Below, in pieces: positions 1-10,614 of a DNA stretch of 25,000 nucleotides (positions within the stretch are counted from its first letter, which is position 1; each line of letters starts with the position of its first letter). The notes under the pieces were generated by a model. The model had not been told where the DNA came from, ran no database searches, and worked only from the letters and a program-made list of their open reading frames with translations. The stretch spans positions 1 through 25,000 of the forward strand of contig NC_008531.1 in NCBI RefSeq assembly GCF_000014445.1, given 5' to 3'. A program made the position numbers and the translations under genes. Source of the stretch: Leuconostoc mesenteroides subsp. mesenteroides ATCC 8293 (lineage in GTDB: Bacteria > Bacillota > Bacilli > Lactobacillales > Lactobacillaceae).

Positions 1-115
1 TGCTACTTCTTCTATATTAGAAAAGTCGTCGGTTCAATCCATAATCTTCGTTAAATACTATCAACGTAAGATCGTCATTTCATTCTGACTTGAACCATAT
101 TTAGGAGAGATAATC

Positions 116-1462
116 GTGACAAAACCAATAACCAAAGAAGAATTATGGTCAAAAGTGCAAGCCGAATTTTTTACCAAGCTCGGTCGTGTTACTTTTTCCA
201 CCTATATAGAACCGCTAAAACCGCTGACACTAGGGGATACCAGTTTAACATTAGCAGTACCAAGTGATATGGCACAAGATATCATTGATCAATGGGATAG
301 TGAATACTCCATGGATTTTGTACAATTTGCCATGTCGATTGCTGATGGTTTTATTAAGCCCGACTTGCAAGTGGCCGAAGCAAAGCCTACCACTATACCA
401 ACTTTTTCAGATAATTTATCATTTACGCGCGAATCTGACTTAAATCCAGATTTTACTTTTGAAAAATTTGTTATCGGTTCAGGAAACGAAAATGCCTATG
501 CTGTCGCGCGTGCAGTTGCTGATGAGCCTGGACAAGTATACAATCCTTATTTAATTTATGGTGGGGTTGGTCTTGGGAAAACACATTTGATGCAAGCTAT
601 CGGCAACGCGTATGCTGTGTCGACGCCAAGCGCACACATCAAATACGCTACAGCTGAAGATTTTTTGAACGATTTTACTGAATCTTTGCGCGCAGGGGAT
701 GGCGCTACAGCAGCTTTTAAGCAAGAATATCGTTCTGTTGACCTCTTACTTGTTGATGACATCCAATTCTGGTCTGGAAAAGAAAAAGTTCAGGAAGAAT
801 TTTTCAATACTTTTAACGTTTTAACTAAAAATGGTAAACAAATCGTTATGACTTCAGATAAATTACCAACAGAGATTGTTGATCTACAAACACGATTAAC
901 ATCACGTTTTGAAGCCGGCATTATGATGGATATTCAAAAACCTGATTTACCGACAAGAGTAGCTATTCTACAAAATTTGTCTGAATCTGATGGCTTAGAT
1001 ATTCCTAACGATGTGTTAGAACTGATTGCCGAAAAAATTGATTCCAATGTGCGTAGCTTAGAAGGGGCGTTTCATAAGTTTGAAGCCAGCTTGCGATATA
1101 TGAATAAACCGGCTACAAAAGAGACTGCTCAACAAATATTAGGTGATTTAAATATTAATCAAGGCTTCAAGATCACTGTTGAGCGCATTCAACAGGTTGT
1201 GGCAGATTATTATATGCAAACTATTGATGATCTTAAAAGTTCAAGTCGCAAAAAAGATCTTGTCACTGCACGGCATGTTGCTATGTATCTAACAAGAACG
1301 CTAACAAATGAAAGTTTGCCTGACATTGGCCGTTCATTTGGTGGGCGAGATCATTCTTCGGTACTACATGCCACGACCAAAATAACTGAAAAATCAGAGA
1401 GCGATTCGCGTACAAAGGAAATGTTGGACGCCCTAACTGATGAAATTAAACATGGCAAATAA
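116..1462 (+). CDS. dnaA: Chromosomal replication initiator protein DnaA
   Basis: DnaA is an AAA+ ATPase that binds DnaA boxes at oriC, melts the origin and helps load the replicative helicase. The 448-residue product has the usual family length. Visible parts are an N-terminal interaction domain (about 1-85), a short linker, the AAA+ core with Walker A GGVGLGKT (149-156) and Walker B LLLVDD (210-215), and the C-terminal DNA-binding domain, whose signature runs from ARHVAMYL (about 385) through GRDHSSVLHA. The GTG start is chosen because a good Shine-Dalgarno sequence (AGGAGAG, about 103-109) lies just upstream and the N-terminus matches the family. dnaN follows across a 212-bp gap that looks like the origin. 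I saw no clear DnaA box in the 115 bp upstream, so autoregulation cannot be judged from this window. Confidence 0.98.
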   Translation: MTKPITKEELWSKVQAEFFTKLGRVTFSTYIEPLKPLTLGDTSLTLAVPSDMAQDIIDQWDSEYSMDFVQFAMSIADGFIKPDLQVAEAKPTTIPTFSDNLSFTRESDLNPDFTFEKFVIGSGNENAYAVARAVADEPGQVYNPYLIYGGVGLGKTHLMQAIGNAYAVSTPSAHIKYATAEDFLNDFTESLRAGDGATAAFKQEYRSVDLLLVDDIQFWSGKEKVQEEFFNTFNVLTKNGKQIVMTSDKLPTEIVDLQTRLTSRFEAGIMMDIQKPDLPTRVAILQNLSESDGLDIPNDVLELIAEKIDSNVRSLEGAFHKFEASLRYMNKPATKETAQQILGDLNINQGFKITVERIQQVVADYYMQTIDDLKSSSRKKDLVTARHVAMYLTRTLTNESLPDIGRSFGGRDHSSVLHATTKITEKSESDSRTKEMLDALTDEIKHGK

Positions 1463-1571
1463 CTCTAAGCATTGCTCATAAAAACGTATGTTTATAAAGT
1501 TGTAAAAATAGGGTAGTTACCAACAGCGTTGTGAACAACTACTTGTAAACGTTCTGTTAGTCACAGGTAAC

Positions 1572-1580
1572 TTTTCCACA
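1572..1580 (+). promoter_or_regulatory. DnaA box (one mismatch)
   Basis: TTTTCCACA differs from the consensus TTATCCACA at one position. It sits 13 bases before the DnaA-trio repeats and in the orientation expected for loading DnaA onto them. Confidence 0.65.
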
Positions 1581-1593
1581 ACATCAACACCCC

Positions 1594-1610
1594 TTATTAT
1601 TACTACTACA
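1594..1610. promoter_or_regulatory. DnaA-trio repeats / unwinding element
   Basis: The top strand reads TTA TTA TTA CTA CTA CA. The bottom strand, read 3' to 5', is therefore AAT AAT AAT GAT GAT G, which fits the DnaA-trio rule 3'-(G/A)AT-5' for five consecutive triplets. It lies directly after a CCCC cluster and before an AT-rich tract, as in characterised Firmicute origins. Confidence 0.75.
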
Positions 1611-1674
1611 TATTTTTTATATAATTATTAATATAACTATCACTTATTTGCTTAATTTAAAAAGGAGTAACATC

Positions 1675-2811
1675 ATGCAATTTACAATTAACCGTTCAGC
1701 CTTTATTAAAGCACTCAATGATGTATCACGTGCTATTTCATCACGAACAACTATTCCAATTTTGACTAATATCAAATTAGTTTTAAATGATGAAGAATTA
1801 GTCCTTACTGGTTCAAATGCAGATATTTCTATTGAAACAACTGTGCCACAATCAGATACTAGTGCCCAATTAATTATCACAACTCCTGGTGGCATTACCT
1901 TACCGGCAACTTTCTTTATTAATATTGTTAAGCGCCTTCCTAATGATGCAATGACTCTTAATATTGAGGGCTTACGAGCTACTATTACATCTGGTGCCTC
2001 ATCATTTACAATTAATGGACAAGACGTACAAAACTACCCACAATTACCAGAAATGGATGATGTGCAAAGTTTGAGTGTTTCTGCTGCGCAACTTGTCGAT
2101 ATTATTTCGCAAACAAAAATTTCAGCTTCTACACAAGAAAGTCGACCAATTTTAACTGGGATACATCTACAATTAACAGGAAATAGCGTGAAGGCAGTTA
2201 CAACTGATTCTCATCGCTTATCCCAACGCATTGTTCAACTAACAGGAACTGACGCCAACAATGTTGATGCAAATGTAATTATTCCAGCAAAATCTTTTAA
2301 TGAATTACAAGCATTACTCGAGGGACAAGATCGTGTGGAAATCAAGTTTTCTACAAACCAAGCGGTGTTTGATTTAGGACATACAACATTTTATTCACGT
2401 TTACTAGAGGGAAACTATCCTGAGACAGATCGTTTGATTCCCACGGAGAGCACGACACAAATCACAATTGAGGCAAGCTCATTACTGGGTGCAATTGATC
2501 GAGCAAGCTTACTGAGTCACGAAAGTCGGAATAACGTTGTTCAATTGTCATTAAAAGCAGGGCGTGCAGTGTTAACCGGTACATCTCAAGAAGTTGGACA
2601 GGTGACCGAAGAGTTGAATGCCAATAGCATTGAAGGGGAGGACTTAGAAATCTCTTTCAATCCGGATTACGTTCGTGATGCTTTGCGTATTTTTAATGGC
2701 AAGCGTGTAGATGTTAAATTTACAAGTAATTTACGTCCGTTTACTTTGACACCTGAAGGAGAGACAGACAATAAACAATTACAACTCATAACACCAGTCC
2801 GCACGTTTTAA
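1675..2811 (+). CDS. dnaN: DNA polymerase III subunit beta (sliding clamp)
   Basis: This is the ring-shaped processivity clamp of the replicative polymerase. From the ATG at 1675 the product is 378 residues, a typical clamp length, and it starts MQFTINRSAFIKAL, like other beta clamps. A longer reading from a TTG at 1648 adds nine residues, but the strong Shine-Dalgarno AAAGGAG (about 1661-1667) sits seven bases before the ATG, so the ATG is preferred. Conserved clamp stretches include the TTDSHRLS region and the C-terminal ITPVRTF end that helps form the hydrophobic partner-binding pocket. The gene is downstream of oriC and followed by a strong terminator, so dnaN does not obviously share a transcript with yaaA-recF. 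Confidence 0.97.
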   Translation: MQFTINRSAFIKALNDVSRAISSRTTIPILTNIKLVLNDEELVLTGSNADISIETTVPQSDTSAQLIITTPGGITLPATFFINIVKRLPNDAMTLNIEGLRATITSGASSFTINGQDVQNYPQLPEMDDVQSLSVSAAQLVDIISQTKISASTQESRPILTGIHLQLTGNSVKAVTTDSHRLSQRIVQLTGTDANNVDANVIIPAKSFNELQALLEGQDRVEIKFSTNQAVFDLGHTTFYSRLLEGNYPETDRLIPTESTTQITIEASSLLGAIDRASLLSHESRNNVVQLSLKAGRAVLTGTSQEVGQVTEELNANSIEGEDLEISFNPDYVRDALRIFNGKRVDVKFTSNLRPFTLTPEGETDNKQLQLITPVRTF

Positions 2812-2882
2812 ATTGAAAAATATGTCATTTGTTCAAATACTTGAAAATAAACCCGTTTAAACAAAAATAAACAAAACACACT

Positions 2883-2927
2883 AACGAGGCCTAGAATTGC
2901 TTATATACAATTTTAGGCCTCGTTTTT
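2883..2927 (+). terminator. Intrinsic terminator after dnaN
   Basis: A 17-bp stem with one G-U pair (arms 2883-2899 and 2908-2924, around AACGAGGCCT...AGGCCTCGTT) encloses an eight-base loop and is followed by a T run. It separates the dnaA-dnaN unit from yaaA-recF-gyrB-gyrA. Confidence 0.9.
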
Positions 2928-2956
2928 GAGCTTTTAGGGTTTAAAAATGGTATAAT
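2926..2956 (+). promoter_or_regulatory. Promoter for yaaA-recF
   Basis: An extended -10 (TGGTATAAT, with TATAAT at 2951-2956) is preceded by a weak -35 TTGAGC at 2926-2931 with a long 19-base spacer. The -35 overlaps the tail of the dnaN terminator. The extended TG motif would compensate for the poor -35. The leader to the yaaA start is about 40 bases. Confidence 0.6.
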
Positions 2957-3003
2957 ACTATAGTAACTACCGTGACCATTAACTCACAAAGAGAAAGCGA
3001 TAT

Positions 3004-3450
3004 ATGACAACCAGCGTACGTATCACAACTGAATACATTACTTTGACACAATTATTAAAAGAAGAGAACATTATTTCATCAGGCGGCCAGGCCAAATATT
3101 ATTTAATGGATTTTCCGGTGTTACTCAACGGAGAAACAGAAAATCGTCGCGGTAAAAAGTTATACGATCATGATGAGATTGTTATTGATGGCGAAACATA
3201 CACAATTGAATTAGCAGAGAATGCTGAAGAGTTGATAGCAGAAGCTGAGACGCAAAGAGCTGAACGTGCTATGAACGCTAAAAAAACCGTCCGTGATGAT
3301 CGTATTAAGGCACAAAAGGCAGCTGCAGCCAAAGCCCGTAAGGAAGCTAGATTTGCTGAATTACGCAAAAAAAATCGTACTCGTGCTGGTGGATTTGGTC
3401 GCTCGACAAACAAACCTAAAGGACCCGGTTCGTGGAACTCGAATCGTTAA
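3004..3450 (+). CDS. yaaA: S4-domain RNA-binding protein YaaA, with long basic C-terminal extension
   Basis: Residues 1 to about 69 form a single S4-type RNA-binding domain ([22 protein letters not shown], then [19 protein letters not shown] strands), the whole of the usual YaaA protein, which is about 70 residues in Bacillus. Here the protein is 148 residues. Residues 70-115 are Glu/Ala/Lys/Arg-rich and likely helical, and about 115-148 form a Lys/Arg/Gly/Asn-rich tail probably disordered and nucleic-acid binding. The Shine-Dalgarno is GAGAAAG just before the ATG. The 3' end overlaps recF by 19 bp, so the two are likely co-translated. Its position between dnaN and recF is the conserved Firmicute order. 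The exact role is not well established; an RNA or ribosome-associated function is inferred from the S4 fold. Confidence 0.88.
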
Positions 3451-4556
3451 AGCTCGATCATTATCGTAATTATTCAGATTTAACGCTGGAATTCAGCTCG
3501 GGTGTGAATGTTTTTCTTGGTGAAAATGCGCAAGGAAAAACAAACTTATTAGAAAGTATTTATGTATTGGCACTTGCAAGGTCACATAGAACCAGTAGTG
3601 ACAAAGACTTGGTCCAATGGCAAGCAAAAGAAGCAACTATCAGTGGCCGGGTTAAACGTTCTATTAGTGAGACCCCGCTGTCGCTCCATTTTTCTAATAA
3701 GGGTAAAAAAGCACGGGTTAATCATCTTGAACAATCAAAGCTGTCGCATTATATCGGGCAACTCAATGTCATTTTGTTTGCACCAGAAGATCTTGAGCTG
3801 GTTAAAGGGGCGCCAAGCGTACGTCGCCGTTTTATTGACATGGAGTTTGGCCAAATGAACCCCTTGTATTTGTATAATACGACACAATACAAGCGGATTT
3901 TAAAAGAAAGAAATGCTTATCTTAAGCGTTTGCAACTTAAACAGACAACGGACACAGTATTCTTGGATGTATTGAGTGAACAATTGGTTGATGTAGGTTC
4001 ACAAATTTTAATTGCACGTCAAGAATTTTTGAACAAATTAGAATTGGCTGCACAACCAATTCACGCTGAAATATCTGATCAGCGTGAAGCTTTGAAATTA
4101 CGATATATGAGTTCGGTTGATTTTGCTTCAGATGCTAGTCTTGAAGAGGTGAAATCGGTATTCGCTGATGCATTGTCACGTCAGCGTTCACGTGAAATTA
4201 TGCAAGGATCGACAATGGTTGGCCCTCATCGCGACGAATTACAATTTGATGTTAATGGGAATAATGTTGCTATTTTTGGTTCACAAGGACAGCAACGAAC
4301 AACGGCGTTGGCTATTAAATTAGCCGAAATTGATTTAATGCAACAAGAAACTGGGGAGTATCCAGTATTGCTTCTCGATGATGTACTTAGTGAACTTGAT
4401 GCCAGTCGGCAGACACATTTATTATTGGCAATTCAAGATAAGGTGCAAACATTTATCACTGCACCAACACTCAGCGATATTGCACGGCAACTCATTCGAA
4501 AACCACGTGTGTTTCATGTGAAACAAGGAGTGATTACACTCGAAAACGACACATAG
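3432..4556 (+). CDS. recF: DNA replication/repair protein RecF
   Basis: RecF is an SMC-like ATPase that helps load RecA at single-strand gaps. The 374-residue product begins at a GTG (3432), giving [17 protein letters not shown], which matches the family N-terminus. Walker A GENAQGKT is at 30-37, the ABC-type signature is around [17 protein letters not shown], and Walker B with the D-loop is [11 protein letters not shown] (about 313-323). The start lies inside yaaA (19-bp overlap), and AAAGGA at 3418-3423 can act as the ribosome site, so translation is probably coupled. Codons 360-365, near the C-terminus, encode a near-consensus parS site (4510-4525). Confidence 0.97.
4510..4525. promoter_or_regulatory. 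parS-like ParB binding site inside recF 3' end
   Basis: TGTTTCATGTGAAACA matches the Bacillus-type parS palindrome TGTTTCACGTGAAACA at 15 of 16 positions; the only difference is C to T at position 8. It lies in the last 15 codons of recF, about 3 kb from the putative origin. Function is inferred from the match and from the perfect copy in gyrA. Confidence 0.75.
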
Positions 4557-4559
4557 GTT

Positions 4560-4577
4560 AAATCAATGAATTGATTT
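4560..4577. repeat. Perfect 8-bp inverted repeat upstream of gyrB
   Basis: AAATCAAT-GA-ATTGATTT is a perfect inverted repeat with a two-base centre, located 40 bp before the gyrB start. It is not followed by a T run, so it is more likely an operator-like or chance palindrome than a terminator. No convincing gyrB promoter was recognised beside it. Confidence 0.4.
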
Positions 4578-4596
4578 TGCTATGTGATGATAATAG

Positions 4597-6636
<2,040 letters not shown>

Positions 6637-6710
6637 TCCAAGTGTGTTTAGTATTGAATTTAAAAACACAATATAAAAGTCATAAAATATTTGCGAGGAG
6701 TAAATAAGTA

Positions 6711-9257
6711 ATGTCTGAGTTAAACGACAGCCGTATTAAAAATGCGAATTTGTCAGAACAAATGAAAACGTCATTCTTGTCATATGCCATGTCTGTTATT
6801 GTGGCACGTGCACTGCCAGATGTGCGCGATGGCATGAAGCCGGTACATCGACGAATTCTGTATTCAATGATTGAACAGGGAAACACACCAGATAAGCCAC
6901 ACAAAAAGTCGGCTCGTATTGTTGGGGATGTAATGGGTAAATATCACCCCCACGGAGATTCTGCAATTTATGAGTCAATGGTCCGGATGGCACAACCTTT
7001 TTCATACCGACACATGTTAATTGACGGTCACGGAAACTTTGGTTCTGTCGATGGCGACGGTGCTGCTGCTATGCGGTATACGGAAGCTCGTTTGAGTAAA
7101 GTCGCCATGGAAATGGTTCGTGATTTAAACAAAGATACAGTTAATTTTATTCCCAACTATGATGGTGAGGAACGCGAACCGGAAGTATTACCAGCACGTT
7201 TTCCAAATTTGTTGGTTAACGGGGCCACCGGAATTGCTGTTGGAATGACAACGAACATTCCAACTCATAACCTTGCTGAAGTGATTTCTGCGCTTCATAT
7301 TTTGATGAATAATCCAGAGGCTACCACAGCCGACCTGATGGAAGCATTACCTGGACCCGATTTTCCCACTGGTGGTATTGTTATGGGAAAGTCAGGTATT
7401 CGTCGTGCATATGAAACTGGACGTGGCACTGTAACTGTACGTGCAAAAGTAGATATTGAGCAACTTAAATCAGGTAAAGAGCAGATTGTTGTAACTGAGC
7501 TACCTTACGCCGTTAACAAGGCGCGTTTAATTGAGCGTATATCTGAATTAGCACGTGATAAAAAGATAGAAGGCATCACAGGAATTCGCGATGAATCCGA
7601 TCGTGAAGGCTTACGAATTTCTATTGATGTTCGTCGCGATGCTTCGGCAAGTGTCATTTTAAATAATCTATATAAGCAAACATTATTGCAGACTAGTTTT
7701 AGCTTTAATATGTTGGCGATTGATCACGGTGCGCCTAAGACAATGAGTTTGAAAGAGATACTTGTTGCTTATCTGGCACATCAACGTGAAGTTATCCGTC
7801 GTCGTACAGTATTTGAATTACAAAAGGCACAAGCGCGCGCACATATTTTAGAAGGTTTACGCATTGCGCTTGATCATATAGACGAAATTATCACAATTAT
7901 CCGTTCGTCAAAGACCTCTGAGGAGGCTAAAACTCGTTTAATTAATGGTTATGCTTTATCTGATAAACAAGCACAAGCTATCTTGGACATGCGTTTGGTT
8001 CGTTTGACTGGCTTGGAACGTGACAAGATTGAAGAAGAATATCAAAAACTTGTTGCTCTGATTGCTGATTTGAAAGATATTTTGGCGCATGAAGAACGTG
8101 TTGATGAAATTATTTATAATGAGCTACTAGAAATCCAAACAAAGTTTGGTGACAAGCGTCGCACAGAATTGCAGGTTGGTGACGTTCTAAGTATTGAAGA
8201 TGAAGATTTGATTGAAGAAGAAGATGTAATCGTAACATTGACTAATAGTGGTTACATCAAACGCGTTGCAACTGGAGAGTTTAAGGCACAAAATCGAGGT
8301 GGTCGTGGTGTTCAGGGTATGAATGTTCATGATGAGGATTTTGTTGACCAGATGATCTCTACATCAACGCATGATACTTTGTTGTTCTTTACTAATAAGG
8401 GTAAAGTCTACCGTATGAAAGGCTATGAAGTACCAGAATATGGTCGCCAAGCGAAGGGAATCCCAGTTGTTAATCTTTTGAATTTTGAAGGAAATGAAAA
8501 AATTCAAACCGTTATCAATGTTCGTGGGGAAGCCGGTGAAAGCAATGATTACCTATTCTTTGTAACTCGTTTGGGTGTTGTCAAGCGTACAGCGGTAAAG
8601 GAATTTGCAAATATTCGTACGAATGGACTAAAAGCCTTAACTTTGCATGATGATGATGAAGTACTATCTGTTCAAATTACTGATGGTACGCAAAATATTA
8701 TTATTGCGACACACAATGGTTATTCAGTTAGTTTTGCTGAAAACGATGTACGTGTTATGGGACGTTCAGCTGCTGGAGTCCGTGGTATTCGCCTTCGCGA
8801 AGGGGATCTAGTGGTTGGTTCTGACGTGTTGGAAAAAGATCATAATGTTTTGATCATCACGGAAAAAGGTTACGGAAAGCAAACACCAGTGAGCGAATAT
8901 CCAATCAAGGGTCGTGGCGGTAAAGGAATTAAAACGGCAAATATCACCGAGAAAAATGGTCCCCTTGCTGGAATGACTATTGTCAGTGGCCAAGAAGATA
9001 TTATGGTTACGACGACACAAGGTGTAATGATTCGTTTTAATGTTGATTCTGTCAGTCAGACAGGACGTGCAACACTGGGTGTACGTTTGATTCGCTTAGA
9101 AGGTAATGCCAAAGTGGCTACGTTAGCAAAAGTAGAACACGAGGAAGTGCTAGAGGATGTTTCACGTGAAACATCTGATAAGGCACCGTTGGATGAGCAA
9201 CAAATTGACCAAGTTTCAGAACTATTAGATCGTGCACAAGACGATACTGATAAATAA
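6711..9257 (+). CDS. gyrA: DNA gyrase subunit A
   Basis: GyrA is the DNA-cleaving subunit of gyrase. The 848-residue product has the breakage-reunion domain with active-site Tyr123 ([11 protein letters not shown]) and the quinolone region [14 protein letters not shown]. Ser84 and Glu88 are present, the state associated with susceptibility in Gram-positives. The C-terminal beta-pinwheel carries the GyrA-box variant QNRGGRG (527-533), which marks it as gyrase rather than topoisomerase IV. An acidic, probably flexible tail follows from about residue 805. GAGGAG lies before the ATG. Codons 816-821, within the tail, encode a perfect parS site. A terminator follows directly. Confidence 0.98.
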   Translation: MSELNDSRIKNANLSEQMKTSFLSYAMSVIVARALPDVRDGMKPVHRRILYSMIEQGNTPDKPHKKSARIVGDVMGKYHPHGDSAIYESMVRMAQPFSYRHMLIDGHGNFGSVDGDGAAAMRYTEARLSKVAMEMVRDLNKDTVNFIPNYDGEEREPEVLPARFPNLLVNGATGIAVGMTTNIPTHNLAEVISALHILMNNPEATTADLMEALPGPDFPTGGIVMGKSGIRRAYETGRGTVTVRAKVDIEQLKSGKEQIVVTELPYAVNKARLIERISELARDKKIEGITGIRDESDREGLRISIDVRRDASASVILNNLYKQTLLQTSFSFNMLAIDHGAPKTMSLKEILVAYLAHQREVIRRRTVFELQKAQARAHILEGLRIALDHIDEIITIIRSSKTSEEAKTRLINGYALSDKQAQAILDMRLVRLTGLERDKIEEEYQKLVALIADLKDILAHEERVDEIIYNELLEIQTKFGDKRRTELQVGDVLSIEDEDLIEEEDVIVTLTNSGYIKRVATGEFKAQNRGGRGVQGMNVHDEDFVDQMISTSTHDTLLFFTNKGKVYRMKGYEVPEYGRQAKGIPVVNLLNFEGNEKIQTVINVRGEAGESNDYLFFVTRLGVVKRTAVKEFANIRTNGLKALTLHDDDEVLSVQITDGTQNIIIATHNGYSVSFAENDVRVMGRSAAGVRGIRLREGDLVVGSDVLEKDHNVLIITEKGYGKQTPVSEYPIKGRGGKGIKTANITEKNGPLAGMTIVSGQEDIMVTTTQGVMIRFNVDSVSQTGRATLGVRLIRLEGNAKVATLAKVEHEEVLEDVSRETSDKAPLDEQQIDQVSELLDRAQDDTDK
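9158..9173. promoter_or_regulatory. parS (ParB/Spo0J centromere site) inside gyrA 3' end
   Basis: TGTTTCACGTGAAACA is a perfect 16-bp palindrome identical to the Bacillus-type parS consensus. It falls in the acidic C-terminal tail of GyrA, where coding constraint is probably low. It is about 7.6 kb from the putative origin, within the zone where parS sites cluster. Confidence 0.9.
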
Positions 9258-9260
9258 CAA

Positions 9261-9306
9261 AAAATAAACCAACAGGACGTTAGTAGCCTGTTGGTTTATT
9301 TTTTTA
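9261..9306 (+). terminator. Intrinsic terminator after gyrA
   Basis: The arms AAATAAACCAACAGG and CCTGTTGGTTTATTT (about 9262-9276 and 9287-9301) form a long stem with a ten-base loop, followed by more T. It ends the gyrB-gyrA unit. Confidence 0.9.
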
Positions 9307-9368
9307 TAAAAGATAGAACAATTGAAAACTTGGTAGAAAACAAATAGTATAACAACTAATTTTCATAA

Positions 9369-9377
9369 TGTTATAAT
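9369..9377 (+). promoter_or_regulatory. Extended -10 promoter for the peroxidase gene
   Basis: TGTTATAAT is an extended -10 element (TATAAT at 9372-9377). No good -35 is present at the normal distance. It lies 25 bases before the ATG. Confidence 0.55.
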
Positions 9378-9402
9378 ACATTAAAATTAAGGAGTAGTGA
9401 TT

Positions 9403-9876
9403 ATGAGCATATACGATTATTTTGCAACCTTAGAAAACGGAGAAACTTATTCACTTAATAAGCTAGCCAATCATCCAGTAGTGATTGTTAATACTGCTAC
9501 GAAGTGCGGCTATGCACCACAATTTGGTGAGTTAGAAAAATTATATAAGAAGTATAAAGATAAGGGACTAGTAATTTTAGGCTTTCCATCTAATCAATTC
9601 AAACAAGAGTTAGAAACCGCATCACAAGCAGCCCAAGCATGTCAACTTACTTATGGTGTAACTTTTCCAATGCATCAACTAGTTGCCGTGAATGGTAAAA
9701 ACACAGATCCTTTGTTTAAATATTTGAAAGAGAATTCAAAAGGAATGCTGGGTAGTAGCACAATCAAATGGAATTTTACAAAGTTTTTAGTGGATAAGGA
9801 GGGAAACGTCGTAAAACGCTATGCCCCAAAAACAGAACCCAAGGATCTTGAAGAAGATATTGAAGATGTTTTATGA
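9403..9876 (+). CDS. Glutathione-peroxidase-family thiol peroxidase
   Basis: This protein probably reduces hydroperoxides with a cysteine peroxidatic centre; bacterial members often use thioredoxin rather than glutathione. The ATG at 9403 (157 residues) is preferred over a GTG two codons earlier because AAGGAG (9389-9394) is eight bases from the ATG and only two from the GTG. Family motifs are NTATKCGYAPQF with the peroxidatic Cys35, GFPSNQF with Gln65, and KWNFTKFLVD with Trp123 and Asn124, so the Cys-Gln-Trp-Asn tetrad is complete. Cys80 is in the helix where two-cysteine members carry the resolving residue. The common FPCNQF cysteine is a serine here. The gene stands alone between the gyrA terminator and a convergent regulator gene. 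It is homologous to gpx/bsaA/btuE; no symbol is assigned. Confidence 0.92.
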   Translation: MSIYDYFATLENGETYSLNKLANHPVVIVNTATKCGYAPQFGELEKLYKKYKDKGLVILGFPSNQFKQELETASQAAQACQLTYGVTFPMHQLVAVNGKNTDPLFKYLKENSKGMLGSSTIKWNFTKFLVDKEGNVVKRYAPKTEPKDLEEDIEDVL

Positions 9877-9900
9877 ATGTCACGCATTCCGGTAAAAACC

Positions 9901-10614
9901 TTAAGTATGTATTGTTGGTGTCTTAAACTGGATCAAATGGTGTTGGAATTTACGTGTCACCGGTAACAGTGTACCATCTGTTAATTCAATTATTTTTTCT
10001 GACTTTAAGTATTGCTTGATAAAGTCACGATTAATACAAAATGATGCATGAATCTGTATGAAGTTTTCATGGCTTGAAGCAATGGTTTTGATTGTATTTC
10101 GAATTTTGCTTACACCATTCTTTGTGAAAACATTGATATAATGTGTACCCTTATTACTGGAGACATAAGAAAGATGGTTGAGGTCGAATTGGACGAGGTG
10201 TGCACCATTGCGTATAGTAATCAGGTTAGGAGATTTTTTATCGTATCGTTTAAGTACTTGATCAGCTGTGTAAATAGCCGACTTGAGTTGTTGTGCGAAC
10301 GCAGACTCAGGTTGTGATTTGTCAATAAAGTCCAATGCACTGATGTGATGTTGAAATGTGTGCCATGATAATTCACAATGAGTTGTGACAATAATAATCG
10401 GTGAAATAATATCATTCTTGCGAATTAGTTGCGCAGTTTGAAGACCTGCATAAATGACGTCTTTAATTTCAAGATCCAGTAAAATAATCTTCGGGGTTTT
10501 ATCTTTTAGCACTGCAGATAATAAATTGGCAGGCGAAGTGAACGTGTGAATATGTTGTATATACTGTTTAATACGCTTTTGTTGTGTAATGTCGTCTTCT
10601 AGCAGATAAATCAT
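9901..10614 (-). CDS. LytTR-family response regulator (AgrA/ComE type)
   Basis: The 237-residue protein has an N-terminal receiver domain with acidic pocket E6-D7-D8, phospho-acceptor Asp47 (KIILLDLEI), the switch threonines at 77-78 and conserved Lys99 (DFIDKS). A LytTR DNA-binding domain follows from about 136 to 237, ending with the FIQIHASFCINRDFIKQYL block typical of AgrA-like proteins. It probably activates or represses genes when phosphorylated by the adjacent kinase. Its start overlaps the kinase gene by 47 bp, so the pair is one operon. The ATG is backed by a GGAG site nine bases upstream. It converges on the peroxidase gene with only a 24-bp gap, and I see no terminator hairpin there. 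Targets are unknown; the divergent glycosylation operon is a candidate by position. Confidence 0.9.
   Translation of the reverse strand: MIYLLEDDITQQKRIKQYIQHIHTFTSPANLLSAVLKDKTPKIILLDLEIKDVIYAGLQTAQLIRKNDIISPIIIVTTHCELSWHTFQHHISALDFIDKSQPESAFAQQLKSAIYTADQVLKRYDKKSPNLITIRNGAHLVQFDLNHLSYVSSNKGTHYINVFTKNGVSKIRNTIKTIASSHENFIQIHASFCINRDFIKQYLKSEKIIELTDGTLLPVTRKFQHHLIQFKTPTIHT

Larger units (their letters stand above)
1463..1674. other. Replication origin region (oriC, dnaA-dnaN intergenic)
   Basis: This 212-bp gap has the layout known for the basal origin unwinding system of Bacillus-type origins. It holds a DnaA-box-like 9-mer (1572-1580), a short GC cluster ending in CCCC, DnaA-trio repeats (1594-1610) and a very AT-rich tract (about 1611-1660). 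An inverted repeat GTTGT-GA-ACAAC at 1528-1539 contains two back-to-back weak DnaA-box-like sequences (two mismatches each). The dnaN promoter must also lie in this gap or further upstream, but I could not assign it. The arrangement is read directly from the sequence; origin function is inferred. Confidence 0.8.

Noticed and set aside
1..115. dnaA promoter and upstream DnaA boxes
   Set aside because: TACTAT at 56-61 with TTCAAT at 33-38 is too weak to call, and no 9-mer close to TTATCCACA is present.
1648..1674. Nine-residue N-terminal extension of DnaN from a TTG
   Set aside because: The ribosome site lies inside this stretch and directly serves the ATG at 1675, which gives the normal 378-residue clamp.
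3562..3858. 98-codon reading frame in another frame of recF
   Set aside because: It overlaps the RecF ATPase coding sequence completely and shows no family features.
4187..4196. TTCACGTGAA core inside recF as a third parS site
   Set aside because: Only the inner ten bases match; the flanks disagree at most remaining positions, unlike the 15/16 and 16/16 sites.
6961..6975. Possible quinolone-resistance change in gyrA
   Set aside because: The motif reads GDSAIYES with Ser84 and Glu88 present, the usual unmutated state in Gram-positives.
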